The notes: generated from the sequence alone by a model not told the origin. A DNA stretch of 64,000 bases from Candidatus Latescibacterota bacterium (GCA_022819745.1 JAJEGS010000054.1:1-64000); one strand, 5' to 3'; counted from the stretch's first letter, positions 18,327-28,282 are shown. A program made the numbers and translations.

Positions 18327-19103
18327 TCAGTCGCGACCAGCGGCTAAGTCGCGCAATAAGGCGGCGTAGCCCGCCTCCCCTTCCCGTTCCCAGACCTCTA
18401 GCAGTACCGATCCGACAATGCCGATTTCGGCCTGGCCCTGTAGCTGGCGCAAATCTTCCCCGCGGCGCAGGCCAAAGCCGATTCCCAGCGGCAGGTCTGT
18501 CGCTTTGCGGCACCGCGCAATAAACCGGTAGAGTTCCTCGCCTAAGTCGGTCTGGCTGCCAGTTACGCCCTTGCGCGCCACTGCATAGACAAACCCTTTG
18601 GCTTGGGCACCAATCTGCTGCAACCGCTGGTCGGTGTTGGTCGGAGTCATCAATAAAATCGGCGTTTGCTCGCACTCCGCGCCTGCTGCCCACAGATCGC
18701 CGTACTCTTCGACCGGCAAATCGGGTAAGATAAAGCCACAGGCCCCACATGCTGCCAAGCGGCGGCAGAATGGGCCGTGCCCCAAGCGGAACGCCGTGTT
18801 GTAGTAGCCCATCATCAAATGCGGAAAGGCAAAAGCCGAGGTCGCGCGCTGCATCAAGTCGAAGTATTCGTCGAGGGTAAGGCCGCTTGCGAGAGCCTGC
18901 TGGTTGGCGTGCGCAAAGGTCGGCCCGTCGGCGATTGGCTCGCTAAAGGGCATCTGCAATTCGACCAAATCGACCTCGGCCTCGGCCATGATCTCCAGCA
19001 TCCGCCAGTTGGCCTCCAGCGAGGGAAAACCGGCGATCAGATGCGTCATCAGCAGCACCTTGCGCTCGGTGAGCCGCTCTTCGATATAGGCTTGCAGATT
19101 CAC
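18327..19103 (-). CDS. trpA: Tryptophan synthase alpha chain
   Basis: It cleaves indole-3-glycerol phosphate to indole, which is channelled to TrpB. The motif LVELQMPFSEPIADGPT holds the two catalytic acids expected of TrpA (Glu48 and Asp59 here). GFILPDLPVEE and the late GIGFGLRR phosphate-binding loop also fit. The start is a GTG overlapping the trpB stop (GTGA), so translation is coupled. Length 258 is normal. Confidence 0.95.
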   Translation of the reverse strand: MNLQAYIEERLTERKVLLMTHLIAGFPSLEANWRMLEIMAEAEVDLVELQMPFSEPIADGPTFAHANQQALASGLTLDEYFDLMQRATSAFAFPHLMMGYYNTAFRLGHGPFCRRLAACGACGFILPDLPVEEYGDLWAAGAECEQTPILLMTPTNTDQRLQQIGAQAKGFVYAVARKGVTGSQTDLGEELYRFIARCRKATDLPLGIGFGLRRGEDLRQLQGQAEIGIVGSVLLEVWEREGEAGYAALLRDLAAGRD

Positions 19104-20350
19104 GACTGGGCGGCCTTGTCGGCGAGGAAGCGCTGCCAGTTTTCGTCCGCGAGCGCGTCGGCGATGGTGAAAATGTCCTTGTCGCCGCGACCCGATAGGC
19201 CAATCAGCACCACTTGGTCGGGCGTCATCTCGCCCACCTCGCGCAGGGCACCGGCCAAGGCATGGGTACTTTCGAGCGCGCCGATAATTCCCTCGCTGCG
19301 CATCATCCGCTTGAGGGCTGCGATCACTTCTTGGTCGGTCGCGGCTTCAATGCGCACCCGGCCTATCTCGGCCAAGTGGGCGAGGATCGGACTGACGCCG
19401 ATGTAGTCTAAGCCTGCCGCTACCGAATGCGTGTGCCGCATTTGACCTTCGGCATCCTGAAAGAAGAAGGTCTTGTAGCCTTGGGCGACCCCAGGCGTGC
19501 CGACGAGACCGGCCAGGCGAGAGGCATGATCGCCCGTCTCCAGCCCTCGCCCCCCAGCTTCGACTCCAACCAATTCGACAGCTTCGTCGTCGAGAAATCC
19601 CAAGAATAGACCCGTGGCATTGGACCCCCCACCGACGCAGGCGTACACCCGATCGGGCAGACGCCCCACTGAGTCCAGCAACTGCTGGCGGCTCTCCTCG
19701 CCGATGATTCGCTGGAAATAAGCGACGATTTGCGGGAAGGGATGCGGGCCGCACGCGGTGCCGAGCACATAGTGCGTGTCGGCCATGGAATAGGCCCAAT
19801 CGCGGAGGCTCTCGTTGATGGCGTCCTTGAGCGTGGCCGAGCCATCGGTTACGGGCACCACCTCGGCACCTAATTGCTCCATCCAGAACACGTTGGGCCG
19901 CTGGCGCTCCACATCGACGGCCCCCATGTAGATGGTGCATTCCAGCCCCAAGCGAGCGGCCATCGTCGCCGTGGCCACGCCGTGCTGGCCGGCACCGGTC
20001 TCGGCGATGACCCGGCTTTTGCCCATGCGGCGCACCAACAAGCCTTGGCCCATCACATTGTTGACCTTGTGGGCACCCGTGTGGTTGAGGTCCTCGCGCT
20101 TGAGCAAGATCCGCGCCCCGCCGACCTCGCGGGAGAGGTTTTCGAGCAAGGTAATTGGGGTCGGCCGGCAGGAATACGTCCGCATCACCTGCTCAAACTC
20201 CGCCCAAAAGGAAGGATCGCGGCGCGCGTCCGCAAAAACTTGGGTCAATTCGTCGAGGGTCGTGCGCAGAATTTCGGGGACAAAGGCTCCACCGTACTCG
20301 CCGTAGTACCCGGCGCGCGGGTGATTGAAAATGGCGTTCGTCAGCCCCAT
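19100..20350 (-). CDS. trpB: Tryptophan synthase beta chain
   Basis: PLP enzyme condensing indole with serine to make tryptophan. The N-terminus has the TrpB signature GYYGEYGGAFVPE, and the PLP lysine is Lys95 in NHTGAHKVNN. Glycine-rich GGGSNATG and a C-terminal SGRGDKD complete the cofactor site. Length 416 fits TrpB1. It lies 1 bp after the S1-like gene and overlaps trpA. No other trp gene is in the window. Confidence 0.96.
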   Translation of the reverse strand: MGLTNAIFNHPRAGYYGEYGGAFVPEILRTTLDELTQVFADARRDPSFWAEFEQVMRTYSCRPTPITLLENLSREVGGARILLKREDLNHTGAHKVNNVMGQGLLVRRMGKSRVIAETGAGQHGVATATMAARLGLECTIYMGAVDVERQRPNVFWMEQLGAEVVPVTDGSATLKDAINESLRDWAYSMADTHYVLGTACGPHPFPQIVAYFQRIIGEESRQQLLDSVGRLPDRVYACVGGGSNATGLFLGFLDDEAVELVGVEAGGRGLETGDHASRLAGLVGTPGVAQGYKTFFFQDAEGQMRHTHSVAAGLDYIGVSPILAHLAEIGRVRIEAATDQEVIAALKRMMRSEGIIGALESTHALAGALREVGEMTPDQVVLIGLSGRGDKDIFTIADALADENWQRFLADKAAQS

Positions 20351-20351
20351 T

Positions 20352-21596
20352 TCAATCGGTTAGATTGGCGCGCCGGAGCGCTTCGAGCATGGCGCTGCTG
20401 CCCTGCTCTGCTTCTTGCTCCTGCTGCTGTCGCTGGCGGAACTCGGCGAGATGGGCTTCGGATTCGAGGGCATCGACTTGGCTGATCGACAGGCGCAAGC
20501 GCTGACGGCGGTCATCCACTTCAAGCACCACCACCTTGACCTCTTCCCCAAGCGAGAGCACTTCGCGGGGGTGGCCGATGCGACGGTCGGCGATCTCTGA
20601 GACATGCACCAGCCCGCGCACGCCTTCGGTCAACTCGACGAACGAGCCAAAATCCTCCAGCCCATCGACCTTGCCGGTGACGACCGTGCCGACGGCGAAC
20701 TGCTCTTTGATCTCTTGCCAAGGGTCCTTTTCCAGCGCCTTGATCGACAGCGAGATCCGCTCTTTGCGCCGCTTGCCCAAGTCCTTGGTGCGCAAGACCG
20801 CGACTTGGACTTGCTGCCCTACCTCGAGGACTTCTTGGGGATGGCCAACGCGCTGATGGCTGATCTCTGAGACATGGACCAAGCCCTCCACCCCGGAGCC
20901 TAAATCGACGAATGCACCAAAAGACTCCAGCCGCGTTACTTTGCCCGCCAGTTGCGCACCTTTCTTTAGCTGGCTGCGCACCGCGCCGGCGGCCTCGTCC
21001 TGCTCAGCTTCAAGTAAAGCCCGACGCGACAGGACGATCACACGGCCCTGATGGCGGAACTCGATAATTCTAAAGGTCAAAGTCTGGCCGCGGTACTCCT
21101 CGGCGTTTTCCACGTACTGGGTATCGACGTGTGAGATCGGGCAAAAACCGCGCACATCGCCCTCAATGGTCACGCCCAACCCCCCCTTGTTGACCGCGTC
21201 AACTCGGCCTTCGACGGGCAGCCCGGCCTTGTACGCTTGGTAGAGCAAGTCGGCTTGGACGTCTTGGCGACTCAAGCCGCGGCTGAGCAGAACCTCGTCC
21301 CCAGTAGCCACGACAAAAGCCCGAATCGGGTCTCCGACCTTGTAGCGCAACTCCCCATCGGGGCCTTTAAGCTCGCTGGTGCGGATTATGGCCTCATCCC
21401 GACTGCCGTACTCGACAAAGCTGTTCTCATCCTCGACTTTGACGATCACGCCGCTGACCTCGTCGCCGACTGCGATCTCACTGGTGGTCGGAGCCGGTGG
21501 TGCTCCTTCGGCATCGAGCATCTGGGCAAAATTTTCGCCTTGCTCAGCGCGGTCTGCGGCCGGGGTGAGTTCGTCCTTGGAATCTGCCTCTGTCAT
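20352..21596 (-). CDS. Ribosomal protein S1-like RNA-binding protein
   Basis: This 414-residue protein has four S1 (OB-fold) domains at about 43-112, 125-195, 210-282 and 296-370. The last two are canonical (GKVTRLESFGAFVDLGSGVEGLVHVSE; GFEDFGSF-type motif). An acidic N-terminus and a Gln/Glu-rich C-terminus flank them. Bacterial S1 usually has 4-6 such domains, so this may be the genome's RpsA or an S1-domain paralogue. The position just upstream of trpBA is unusual; rpsA commonly sits with cmk or ispH. Confidence 0.85.
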   Translation of the reverse strand: MTEADSKDELTPAADRAEQGENFAQMLDAEGAPPAPTTSEIAVGDEVSGVIVKVEDENSFVEYGSRDEAIIRTSELKGPDGELRYKVGDPIRAFVVATGDEVLLSRGLSRQDVQADLLYQAYKAGLPVEGRVDAVNKGGLGVTIEGDVRGFCPISHVDTQYVENAEEYRGQTLTFRIIEFRHQGRVIVLSRRALLEAEQDEAAGAVRSQLKKGAQLAGKVTRLESFGAFVDLGSGVEGLVHVSEISHQRVGHPQEVLEVGQQVQVAVLRTKDLGKRRKERISLSIKALEKDPWQEIKEQFAVGTVVTGKVDGLEDFGSFVELTEGVRGLVHVSEIADRRIGHPREVLSLGEEVKVVVLEVDDRRQRLRLSISQVDALESEAHLAEFRQRQQQEQEAEQGSSAMLEALRRANLTD

Positions 21597-21616
21597 CGCC
21601 TGTCTCCTTGGCTACT

Positions 21617-22588
21617 TCACTCTGGTATGAGAACGACCTTGCCGGTCGTCTTGCGCCCCTGTAAGGCGCGGTGCGCTTCGGCCGCGTCCGATAGGGCAAA
21701 CTGCTCGCTGATGCGCAGCGCCAATTCGCCGCTGGCGATCCATTCCAACACTGCGCCAGCGCGTTCCAATAGCGCCTCGCGGGTCTGGGTGTAGTGTAGC
21801 ATAGTTGGCCGCGTCAAAAAGAGCGACCCCTTGGTGCTGAGGACGCCGGGATCAAAGGGCGGGACCGGGCCGCTCGACTGCCCGAACAACACCAAGTAGC
21901 CCAAGGGCCTGAGCACGTTCAAGCTCTTGTCAAAGGTCGCCTGACCGACGGAATCGTAGACCGCATCGACTCCGCGCCCGTCGGTGAGCGCCATGACGTC
22001 CTGCTCAAAGTCGCGCTCGGTATAGCGAATGACCTCATCGGCTCCGGCACCCCGCGCGAGTTGTTCCTTTTCCTCGGTGGAGACCGTGGTCAACACCCGC
22101 GCTCCACACCGCTTGGCCATCTGAATCAGCAGCAAACCCACGCCGCCAGCCCCGGCGTGGATCAAAGCCGTGTCTTCGCGGCCCAGCCGATAGGACCCAT
22201 GCGCGAGGTAATGCGCCGTCATACCTTGTAGCAAAGCGGCGGCTCCCTCCTGATAGGAAGCTGAATCAGGCAGAGGCACCAAGCGATCGGCGGGCACGGC
22301 GGCTTCTGCAGCATACGACCCCATCACTCCGGCGTAGGCCACGCGGTCGCCCACTTGCACGCCCTCCACGCCCGCGCCGACGCGCACTACTACTCCGGCG
22401 GCTTCCATGCCGGGAATGCAGGGCAAATCGACTGGGTACAGCCCTTCGCGGTGATAGGTGTCGATGTAATTTAGACCGATGGCTTTGATTTCGACGACGG
22501 CTTCGCCCGGCCCGGGTGTGGGCGCGGGCACGTCCTCATAGGCGAGGACCTCAGGGCCACCACACTGGTGGAAACGCACTGCTTTCAT
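21617..22588 (-). CDS. Quinone oxidoreductase / zinc-independent alcohol dehydrogenase family
   Basis: MDR-superfamily NADPH-dependent reductase. The start MKAVRFHQCGGPEVL is typical of QOR proteins, and the Rossmann motif HAGAGGVGLLLIQMAK lies near residue 145. No structural zinc cysteines are present, as in QOR (crotonyl-type) members. An in-frame ATG at 22603 is possible, but the chosen start matches the family. It ends 20 bp before the S1-like gene, so it probably heads that operon. Confidence 0.88.
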   Translation of the reverse strand: MKAVRFHQCGGPEVLAYEDVPAPTPGPGEAVVEIKAIGLNYIDTYHREGLYPVDLPCIPGMEAAGVVVRVGAGVEGVQVGDRVAYAGVMGSYAAEAAVPADRLVPLPDSASYQEGAAALLQGMTAHYLAHGSYRLGREDTALIHAGAGGVGLLLIQMAKRCGARVLTTVSTEEKEQLARGAGADEVIRYTERDFEQDVMALTDGRGVDAVYDSVGQATFDKSLNVLRPLGYLVLFGQSSGPVPPFDPGVLSTKGSLFLTRPTMLHYTQTREALLERAGAVLEWIASGELALRISEQFALSDAAEAHRALQGRKTTGKVVLIPE

Positions 22589-22750
22589 CGTGGACCTTTG
22601 CATGGGATCGAGGCCGCTGGCGCGGCAGAATATTTACCATTCAGTAGCAAACTTTTTAAAGTAACCATAAAATCTTCTTGAGACAAATTTGAAAAAACGG
22701 CGATCCGTGCATTTTTTTATGAGGTAAACCTGTATTCGCAAAGGAATCCG

Positions 22751-24103
22751 ATGAAAGTAGCTAAATTCGGCGGCACGTCCCTCGCGTCAGCCGAGCAAAT
22801 AGAGAAAATTTGCGCCATTGTCACCGCCGATCCAGCGCGACGGCTCGTGGTGGTTTCGGCCCCGGGCAAGCGCGACCGGGAAGACACCAAAGTAACCGAC
22901 CTTCTCATCGAGGTGGTCCGCGCCCAGCTAACCAACCAAGATGGCCGCACTGCGTTGGCGCGCGTCATCGACCGCTATGCCGCCATCATCTCCGACCTCG
23001 GCTTGCCGGACACCGCGCTCGCGCCCATTGTCGCCGACTTTGAGCGGCGGCTAGCCATGAGCACCAGCGACGAAGCGCTCTACGCAGATGCCATGAAGGC
23101 CGGCGGCGAAGATAACTGCGCTCGCCTCGTCGCCGAGTACCTGCGCCACAACGGGGCCGAAGCCCACTATCTCGACCCAGGCGAGGGCGGCCTCATTCTC
23201 TCGGAAGAGCCGGGCAACGCCCGCGTCTTGCAGGCGTCCTACGGCAAGCTGCGCCAGCTCGAAGACCGGCCGGGCATCACCATTTTCCCCGGCTTTTTCG
23301 GCTATTCGCCCACGGGTCGGGTCGTCACCTTCTCGCGCGGCGGCTCGGACATAACCGGCGCAATTCTCGCCGCGGCCGTCGATGCGAGCGTGTACGAAAA
23401 TTTCACGGATGTCGATTCGGTCTTTGTGGCCAATCCCGCGCTGGTCGAAAACCCTGTCGCCGTCGCCGAGATTACCTACCGCGAGATGCGCGAACTTTCC
23501 TACGCGGGGTTTTCCGTGTTTCACGACGAGGCCCTCGAACCCGTGTTTCACGCTGGTATCCCAGTCGTCGTCAAAAACACCAATAATCCGCAGGCACCCG
23601 GCACCCGCATCGTCCCTGAGCGCGCGGTTGGCGACCGCCCGGTCGTCGGCATTGCCGCCACCGACGGGTTTTGCAGCATCTACATCAGCAAATATCTGAT
23701 GAACCGCGAAGTGGGCTTTGGCCGCCGCTTGCTGGCTATCTTTGAGGACGAGGGCATCTCCTTTGAGCACACGCCGTCGGGCATTGACAACATGTCGGTA
23801 ATCGTGCGCGAGTCGTATTTCAACCACGCAGCCGAAGAGCGAGTCCTGCGCCGGATTCGCACCGAGCTAGAGGTAGATGAGCTGTCGGTCGCCCGCGGCC
23901 TCGCCTTGGTGATGGTCGTCGGCGAGGGCATGCACCACACCATTGGCTTGGCCTCCCGCTCCTGCACGGCCTTTGCCCGCGCCAGCGTCAACATAGAGAT
24001 GATCAATCAGGGATCGAGCGAGGTCAGCATGATGTTCGGGATCGCGGCCGCGGACATTCTCGCGGCCGTGCGCTCGCTCTACGGCGAGTTTTTTGGCGAT
24101 TGA
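22751..24103 (+). CDS. Aspartate kinase
   Basis: First enzyme of the aspartate family (Lys, Thr, Met, DAP): phosphorylates aspartate. The N-terminal KFGGTSLA motif, the VVVSAPGKR loop and VVTFSRGGSDITGA mark the kinase domain (about 1-290). C-terminal ACT domains (about 300-450) indicate feedback control by end products. It is monofunctional (450 residues), not fused to homoserine dehydrogenase; hom lies at the other end of the window. Its stop is 5 bp from the convergent AlbA_2 gene. The 147-bp leader contains AT-rich DNA with no riboswitch I can recognise. Confidence 0.93.
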   Translation: MKVAKFGGTSLASAEQIEKICAIVTADPARRLVVVSAPGKRDREDTKVTDLLIEVVRAQLTNQDGRTALARVIDRYAAIISDLGLPDTALAPIVADFERRLAMSTSDEALYADAMKAGGEDNCARLVAEYLRHNGAEAHYLDPGEGGLILSEEPGNARVLQASYGKLRQLEDRPGITIFPGFFGYSPTGRVVTFSRGGSDITGAILAAAVDASVYENFTDVDSVFVANPALVENPVAVAEITYREMRELSYAGFSVFHDEALEPVFHAGIPVVVKNTNNPQAPGTRIVPERAVGDRPVVGIAATDGFCSIYISKYLMNREVGFGRRLLAIFEDEGISFEHTPSGIDNMSVIVRESYFNHAAEERVLRRIRTELEVDELSVARGLALVMVVGEGMHHTIGLASRSCTAFARASVNIEMINQGSSEVSMMFGIAAADILAAVRSLYGEFFGD

Positions 24104-24108
24104 TTGGG

Positions 24109-25329
24109 CTACGCCGCCCAAATCACCAACCGCAACTCGCTGTCGTCAATCAGGCTGTACTCGGGGAGACGGCCCGCAAGCTGCTGGCACTCTGCGCGGA
24201 TAATCGGCACTCCATCGCCGCGCCGGTCCATCAAATGCGTCCGTCCAAGACCGGCTGGTGCGGGACAACGGGCCAACAGTGAAACGACCAACTCGTTTCG
24301 GTTGTATTGCCGTAAGTGCATACTGTCCGGTGTGAGCGTATTCGCTAGCGCTCCTGGGACATAGAGTTCGAGACGATTCCCAAACATGTGCAGACGCACC
24401 CGTGCACCCGCCATTGAGTAGTCTCTGTGGGCGACCGCGTTGACGAGCGCCTCAAACACAGCACGCTCACTGAACTGAGGGCGCTCCACCCGAGCCATCT
24501 TTTTCGTGGCTGCTACACTCATATTCCTATGCACGAAGTGCAACGCCTCAATAACCTGATCGTCAAGCGATCCACCAAAGTCGCGAGCATCGCTCTGATA
24601 ATTGATGTCCTGTCGCTCGCCCACATAGCTCACCGCCTGAATCTGTGCATGTGACATCCACTGTCCCGGCTCGCGAGTACATAACAGCACGCCGGCGACT
24701 GTGATCCGTGCGATGCCATCTTCGTCGTTTGCAACGATCCGAAGTTTACGCAGCGTGTTCTCGGTCAGAACACTATCCTCCCGTAAGAATCGGTGAGTCA
24801 ATCCATCATCCAGATTTTCCGGCGAGGTCCCAGGCACCGGCGACTCGTCGAACCGAATTACGCGGCTCTGGCTACGCTCTTGGAATAACCGGGCGAGCAA
24901 TTCAGGAGACATCTCGCGCTTTGAACTACCGATCCTGCGGAAATAGCCGCCTGGACTTTTATGAACAAACAAACTATGGACGATTTCGACACAAATCACC
25001 GCAACGAGGCTGCCGTCGGTGCTAGGGAGTTCGACCTTTCGAATCTCCGCGTCGAGCGGGGGATCCACGGAGTCGTTGCATATTTCCCGCACCCACGCTT
25101 CGACCGCGTCTAGCCGACTAATGGGAATCCCCAAGACTTCGCGACTTTTGTCTTCGATCCCCAACACAATCGTTCCACCTCGACCATTGGCCATGCCGGC
25201 CAACTCGTCGGCAAATTTGTCGCGCTTGGGCTCCGTGACCTTGGAACCAGCTAGCAAGACCCGCTTAAGTTCCAACGTTGAGTCCTCACCGAGGCGGATA
25301 CGCCGCGCTAACTCATCGTGTTCCATCAT
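24109..25329 (-). CDS. AlbA_2 (Schlafen-like) domain protein with HATPase-like region
   Basis: The N-terminal ~130 residues have AlbA_2 features: EDSTLELKRVL, then FADELAGMANGRGGTIVLGIED. The region at about 285-370 (ALVNAVAHRDYSMAGARVRLHMFGNRLELYVPG) is the HATPase_c_4-type segment common in RecG-like transcriptional-regulator or accessory proteins. It overlaps the upstream PHP-ATPase gene by 4 bp (ATGA), which implies a single translational unit. AlbA_2 proteins are often found in defence or mobile contexts. The gene is somewhat less GC-rich than its neighbours. Confidence 0.82.
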   Translation of the reverse strand: MMEHDELARRIRLGEDSTLELKRVLLAGSKVTEPKRDKFADELAGMANGRGGTIVLGIEDKSREVLGIPISRLDAVEAWVREICNDSVDPPLDAEIRKVELPSTDGSLVAVICVEIVHSLFVHKSPGGYFRRIGSSKREMSPELLARLFQERSQSRVIRFDESPVPGTSPENLDDGLTHRFLREDSVLTENTLRKLRIVANDEDGIARITVAGVLLCTREPGQWMSHAQIQAVSYVGERQDINYQSDARDFGGSLDDQVIEALHFVHRNMSVAATKKMARVERPQFSERAVFEALVNAVAHRDYSMAGARVRLHMFGNRLELYVPGALANTLTPDSMHLRQYNRNELVVSLLARCPAPAGLGRTHLMDRRGDGVPIIRAECQQLAGRLPEYSLIDDSELRLVIWAA

Positions 25330-28052
25330 GGTTCTGATCTCTGCGGGGGCATAATCCGCTGATAGCGACTCTCGAACGCCTCCCGACCACCTTCCATCAC
25401 CCGACAGATTTCTTCTCGAACCTGTCTTTCTTGAAGGCCACCTTGACAGGCGATGAGACTCCGACCGGAGACGGCTTCGAGAGAGAGCACGAGTTCGGCA
25501 TCGCCATGGACGACGATATTGGGATTGTGGGTGACGACGATCACTTGACGTTTGGTCTTTGTTTCTCGCAACCGGCTGACCAGCAGTTCGTAGATTAGAG
25601 TGTTGTCCAAGTCATCCTCAGGCTGGTCCAAGATGATCGGCTCGGAACCATAGCCCAGAACGAAAGCCAAGAGCGCGGCGGTCTGCTGTCCAGGAGATCC
25701 TTGGGTAAGAGGCCTCCAGTCTCTGGCTGAACGCTCTTTAAAACTGACTTTAACAGCATCTTCTGGAAGGTATAGAGCAAGACGATCAATCCTCTCGGGC
25801 GGGACTTTTTTTAAGGCTGTCTCAAAGCGCTGGTCTTTTGTCGGCCAAGAATCCAACTCTCCCGAAAGAAGCTTGCGCATCTCTACAACTACATCATCAA
25901 GTGCCTCCCAGTTCCATGACTGATCCTGTTTAGGTTGAATCCTCCGGGCGAGCGCCTGACGGTCGCTCTCGAAGCGCTCGATGACGAGAATTCCAGTCAA
26001 CTCTTCTGCGAGATTCTCGCGATTCGCGTATGGGCCTATTTCAACGCGGATACTCTCGCCTGATGTCTCTCCCGCGAAGCTCTGGCGTTTGTCACTCAAC
26101 TCACGACGTAGCCTGCGGTACTCGGCAAGTGTTTCGGTAGCCTTGTTCTCTAGTTCCTTCGTCCGCTTCCGCTCTTTCTCCAAGGCTTCGATTTCTTGCC
26201 CGAGCGTGGCCGCCTGTTCCAGCAAGTCTCCGTACTCGTTCGGATCGTGAATGCCTTCTTCGGCGAGGAGGACGGATGCTTCCCGGAATTCGTTTTCGCT
26301 GGACTCTACTGCCGCACGCCACTGACCGACATCCGCGCCCTCGTCAATTTCATCGATATCTTGCCGAGCTCGCTCTACGTTTCCGCGTACGCTTTGATCA
26401 AGATGTTCGACGGTACACCTCAGTGCTTCGTGTGCACGCTTGAGACTAGCCTGTGCTGAATCGTCCTCAATGTCGGCTCCCATGTCGAGATCGGCGACCG
26501 AAAGCTCAGCCACACTGTCTCCTACCAATTCCACCGCTTGCGAAGCCGACTTCAGAATCTCTCGCCAAGTTGCATCCTGCTGGCGTCGCTTCCGATACAC
26601 GTTCAGTAGCTGCGCTTGTCCACCCCCCTCGAGAATATCCAGCTTGCGTCGAACTTCCGCGAGCGACGCTCGAAGTGTCGGAAGACCGTCCGCTTGCCTA
26701 TAAGCCGCGCGAGCTTCGGCACACAGAGACAGGTAGCGGGCCTCTATCTGTTTGATCTGTCGTTTCAGAGTCGCCCCACCAACGGTTTCACTTTCGTCAA
26801 TGACTGCGAGCAGGGCGTTCGGATCCTGGGCGAGGGCGAATAGCTGTTTCTGGCTGTAGATACGCACCGGGAAGCGCTCGCGGATATCCCCCTCTTCGGG
26901 AATTTGTTCGTCTCCATCCAAGCGAGCGATGGGGAGCGCCGACCCTTCATGGCTCCAAGAGAGGACGAAGCGCTCGCTGTCCTTGCGGTACACGACCTCG
27001 ATACGCGTTTCATCAGTCAGAAGTCCCTCATCTCGGCGCGATGGGGGGACACGCATGCGGCGATCAAACAGACTTCTCAGAGACCCTTCTTCGCTGCTGT
27101 CGCTGCCGTCGAGTTCCGCTTCCCGGCGAAGCGTCTTGCGGCAGAAGTCGATGAGCGTGGATTTGCCGGTGCCACGTCCGCCGATGATCGTATTCAGCCA
27201 CGGATTGAACTTGACTGTGATAGGGTTCCTTCGACCAATGAATTTGCCCTTATGAACGGTAATGCTCTCAAGGGCCAAGGCGGCATGGACATTCGGATTA
27301 CCCGGCTCCTTCCGAGCAGCCGGCTTGAGGGAAGCGGCACCATCCAGCAGCGCCAAACGCAGCCCCTCTAGGTTCGGACGCGTCATTTTCACCCAAGTGA
27401 AACGCTGGCCCAACTCATTGAAGTCGTGACCGTCAGAGAACCACACCTGCGGGAGCCGACGCCTAATCTCGAAACGGCTCCCGTCGAACCAGCTTTCGTT
27501 GATCTCCTTGTCCGGGTCAACCTCGACCGCGGCTAAGTTCTGATGTCGCAGCACTGCGATTCGCTGCTGGCCGTCATGTAGAAGTAGCCCATCGGGTCCG
27601 TTGACGTGGGCACCAACAATCAGGGGGTCGTCCCCGCACACTTCTAGAATCTGCTCGATACCTAGCGGAGAACGGGCAGTCTCGTCACCCCGTTTATGTA
27701 CGGGAATTTCTACTCTGGAGAGAAGATCTTCGATGTGTTGCTGCGTGCAATCCGGGGCCATCAGCAAGAGCAGGTGGACGCCATCGCTAGCGGTGATTTC
27801 TACCCCAGGAAAAAGAGTTAAGGAGTCTCCCACGCTATCGGCGGCCTGCTGTAGTTTGGAGATACCTTTAGCAGTATTATGATCCGTGATCGCGACAGCT
27901 TGGATTTCAGCATCGTGTACGGCTTTAATCCAGCAATCCCAGTCTTGGGCATCTCGATCCGATTGGTTCCCAAAATCATACGACGCCGGGGAGTGAGTAT
28001 GCAGATCAACGCGCCACCAGCGCGCGCCGGGCCAATTCCAAGATGTACTCAT
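25326..28052 (-). CDS. PHP-domain plus SMC-like AAA ATPase (TrlF-like)
   Basis: This 908-residue protein starts with a PHP phosphoesterase domain: DLHTHSPAS with metal-binding His18 and His20, and AITDHNT with Asp57-His58. An ABC/SMC-type ATPase is split by long coiled coils: Walker A GGRGTGKSTL at about 289-298 and Walker B EPIILDQPEDDLDN at about 800-812, followed by VVTHNPNIVV. This layout matches proteins annotated TrlF-like and resembles RecN/Rad50-type DNA-end machines joined to a metal-dependent nuclease-like domain. Translation is coupled to the AlbA_2 gene. Defence or DNA repair are the main possibilities. Confidence 0.82.
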   Translation of the reverse strand: MSTSWNWPGARWWRVDLHTHSPASYDFGNQSDRDAQDWDCWIKAVHDAEIQAVAITDHNTAKGISKLQQAADSVGDSLTLFPGVEITASDGVHLLLLMAPDCTQQHIEDLLSRVEIPVHKRGDETARSPLGIEQILEVCGDDPLIVGAHVNGPDGLLLHDGQQRIAVLRHQNLAAVEVDPDKEINESWFDGSRFEIRRRLPQVWFSDGHDFNELGQRFTWVKMTRPNLEGLRLALLDGAASLKPAARKEPGNPNVHAALALESITVHKGKFIGRRNPITVKFNPWLNTIIGGRGTGKSTLIDFCRKTLRREAELDGSDSSEEGSLRSLFDRRMRVPPSRRDEGLLTDETRIEVVYRKDSERFVLSWSHEGSALPIARLDGDEQIPEEGDIRERFPVRIYSQKQLFALAQDPNALLAVIDESETVGGATLKRQIKQIEARYLSLCAEARAAYRQADGLPTLRASLAEVRRKLDILEGGGQAQLLNVYRKRRQQDATWREILKSASQAVELVGDSVAELSVADLDMGADIEDDSAQASLKRAHEALRCTVEHLDQSVRGNVERARQDIDEIDEGADVGQWRAAVESSENEFREASVLLAEEGIHDPNEYGDLLEQAATLGQEIEALEKERKRTKELENKATETLAEYRRLRRELSDKRQSFAGETSGESIRVEIGPYANRENLAEELTGILVIERFESDRQALARRIQPKQDQSWNWEALDDVVVEMRKLLSGELDSWPTKDQRFETALKKVPPERIDRLALYLPEDAVKVSFKERSARDWRPLTQGSPGQQTAALLAFVLGYGSEPIILDQPEDDLDNTLIYELLVSRLRETKTKRQVIVVTHNPNIVVHGDAELVLSLEAVSGRSLIACQGGLQERQVREEICRVMEGGREAFESRYQRIMPPQRSEP

Positions 28053-28282
28053 AAAGTAAACCTTCTGTAGTTGTCTCCGAACGGCGTACCTACTTGGGTA
28101 ATACTGCGGGGCGGATCAGGCCACAACCGTTGTAGTGAGCGGCTTCATCACCACTAGGACTCACCTTCGGGGAAGCCTAACCTCGCCACGCACCGTATGA
28201 AGAACCTAAGACCTTGATGGAACATATCCTACACTTACTTACGCGCTTTTGATTGATAATGGCCATAGTTGGCTTCCACTCA

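Noticed and set aside
22604..22750. Lysine riboswitch before the aspartate kinase gene
   Set aside because: The leader is only ~150 bp and I cannot trace the conserved five-helix core.
23051..23827. 258-codon minus-strand frame inside aspartate kinase
   Set aside because: Antisense to a clear enzyme gene and without recognisable protein features.
28053..28282. Small gene or RNA between rmuC and the PHP-ATPase gene
   Set aside because: No open frame with a ribosome-binding site and only weak short inverted repeats; I see nothing supportable.
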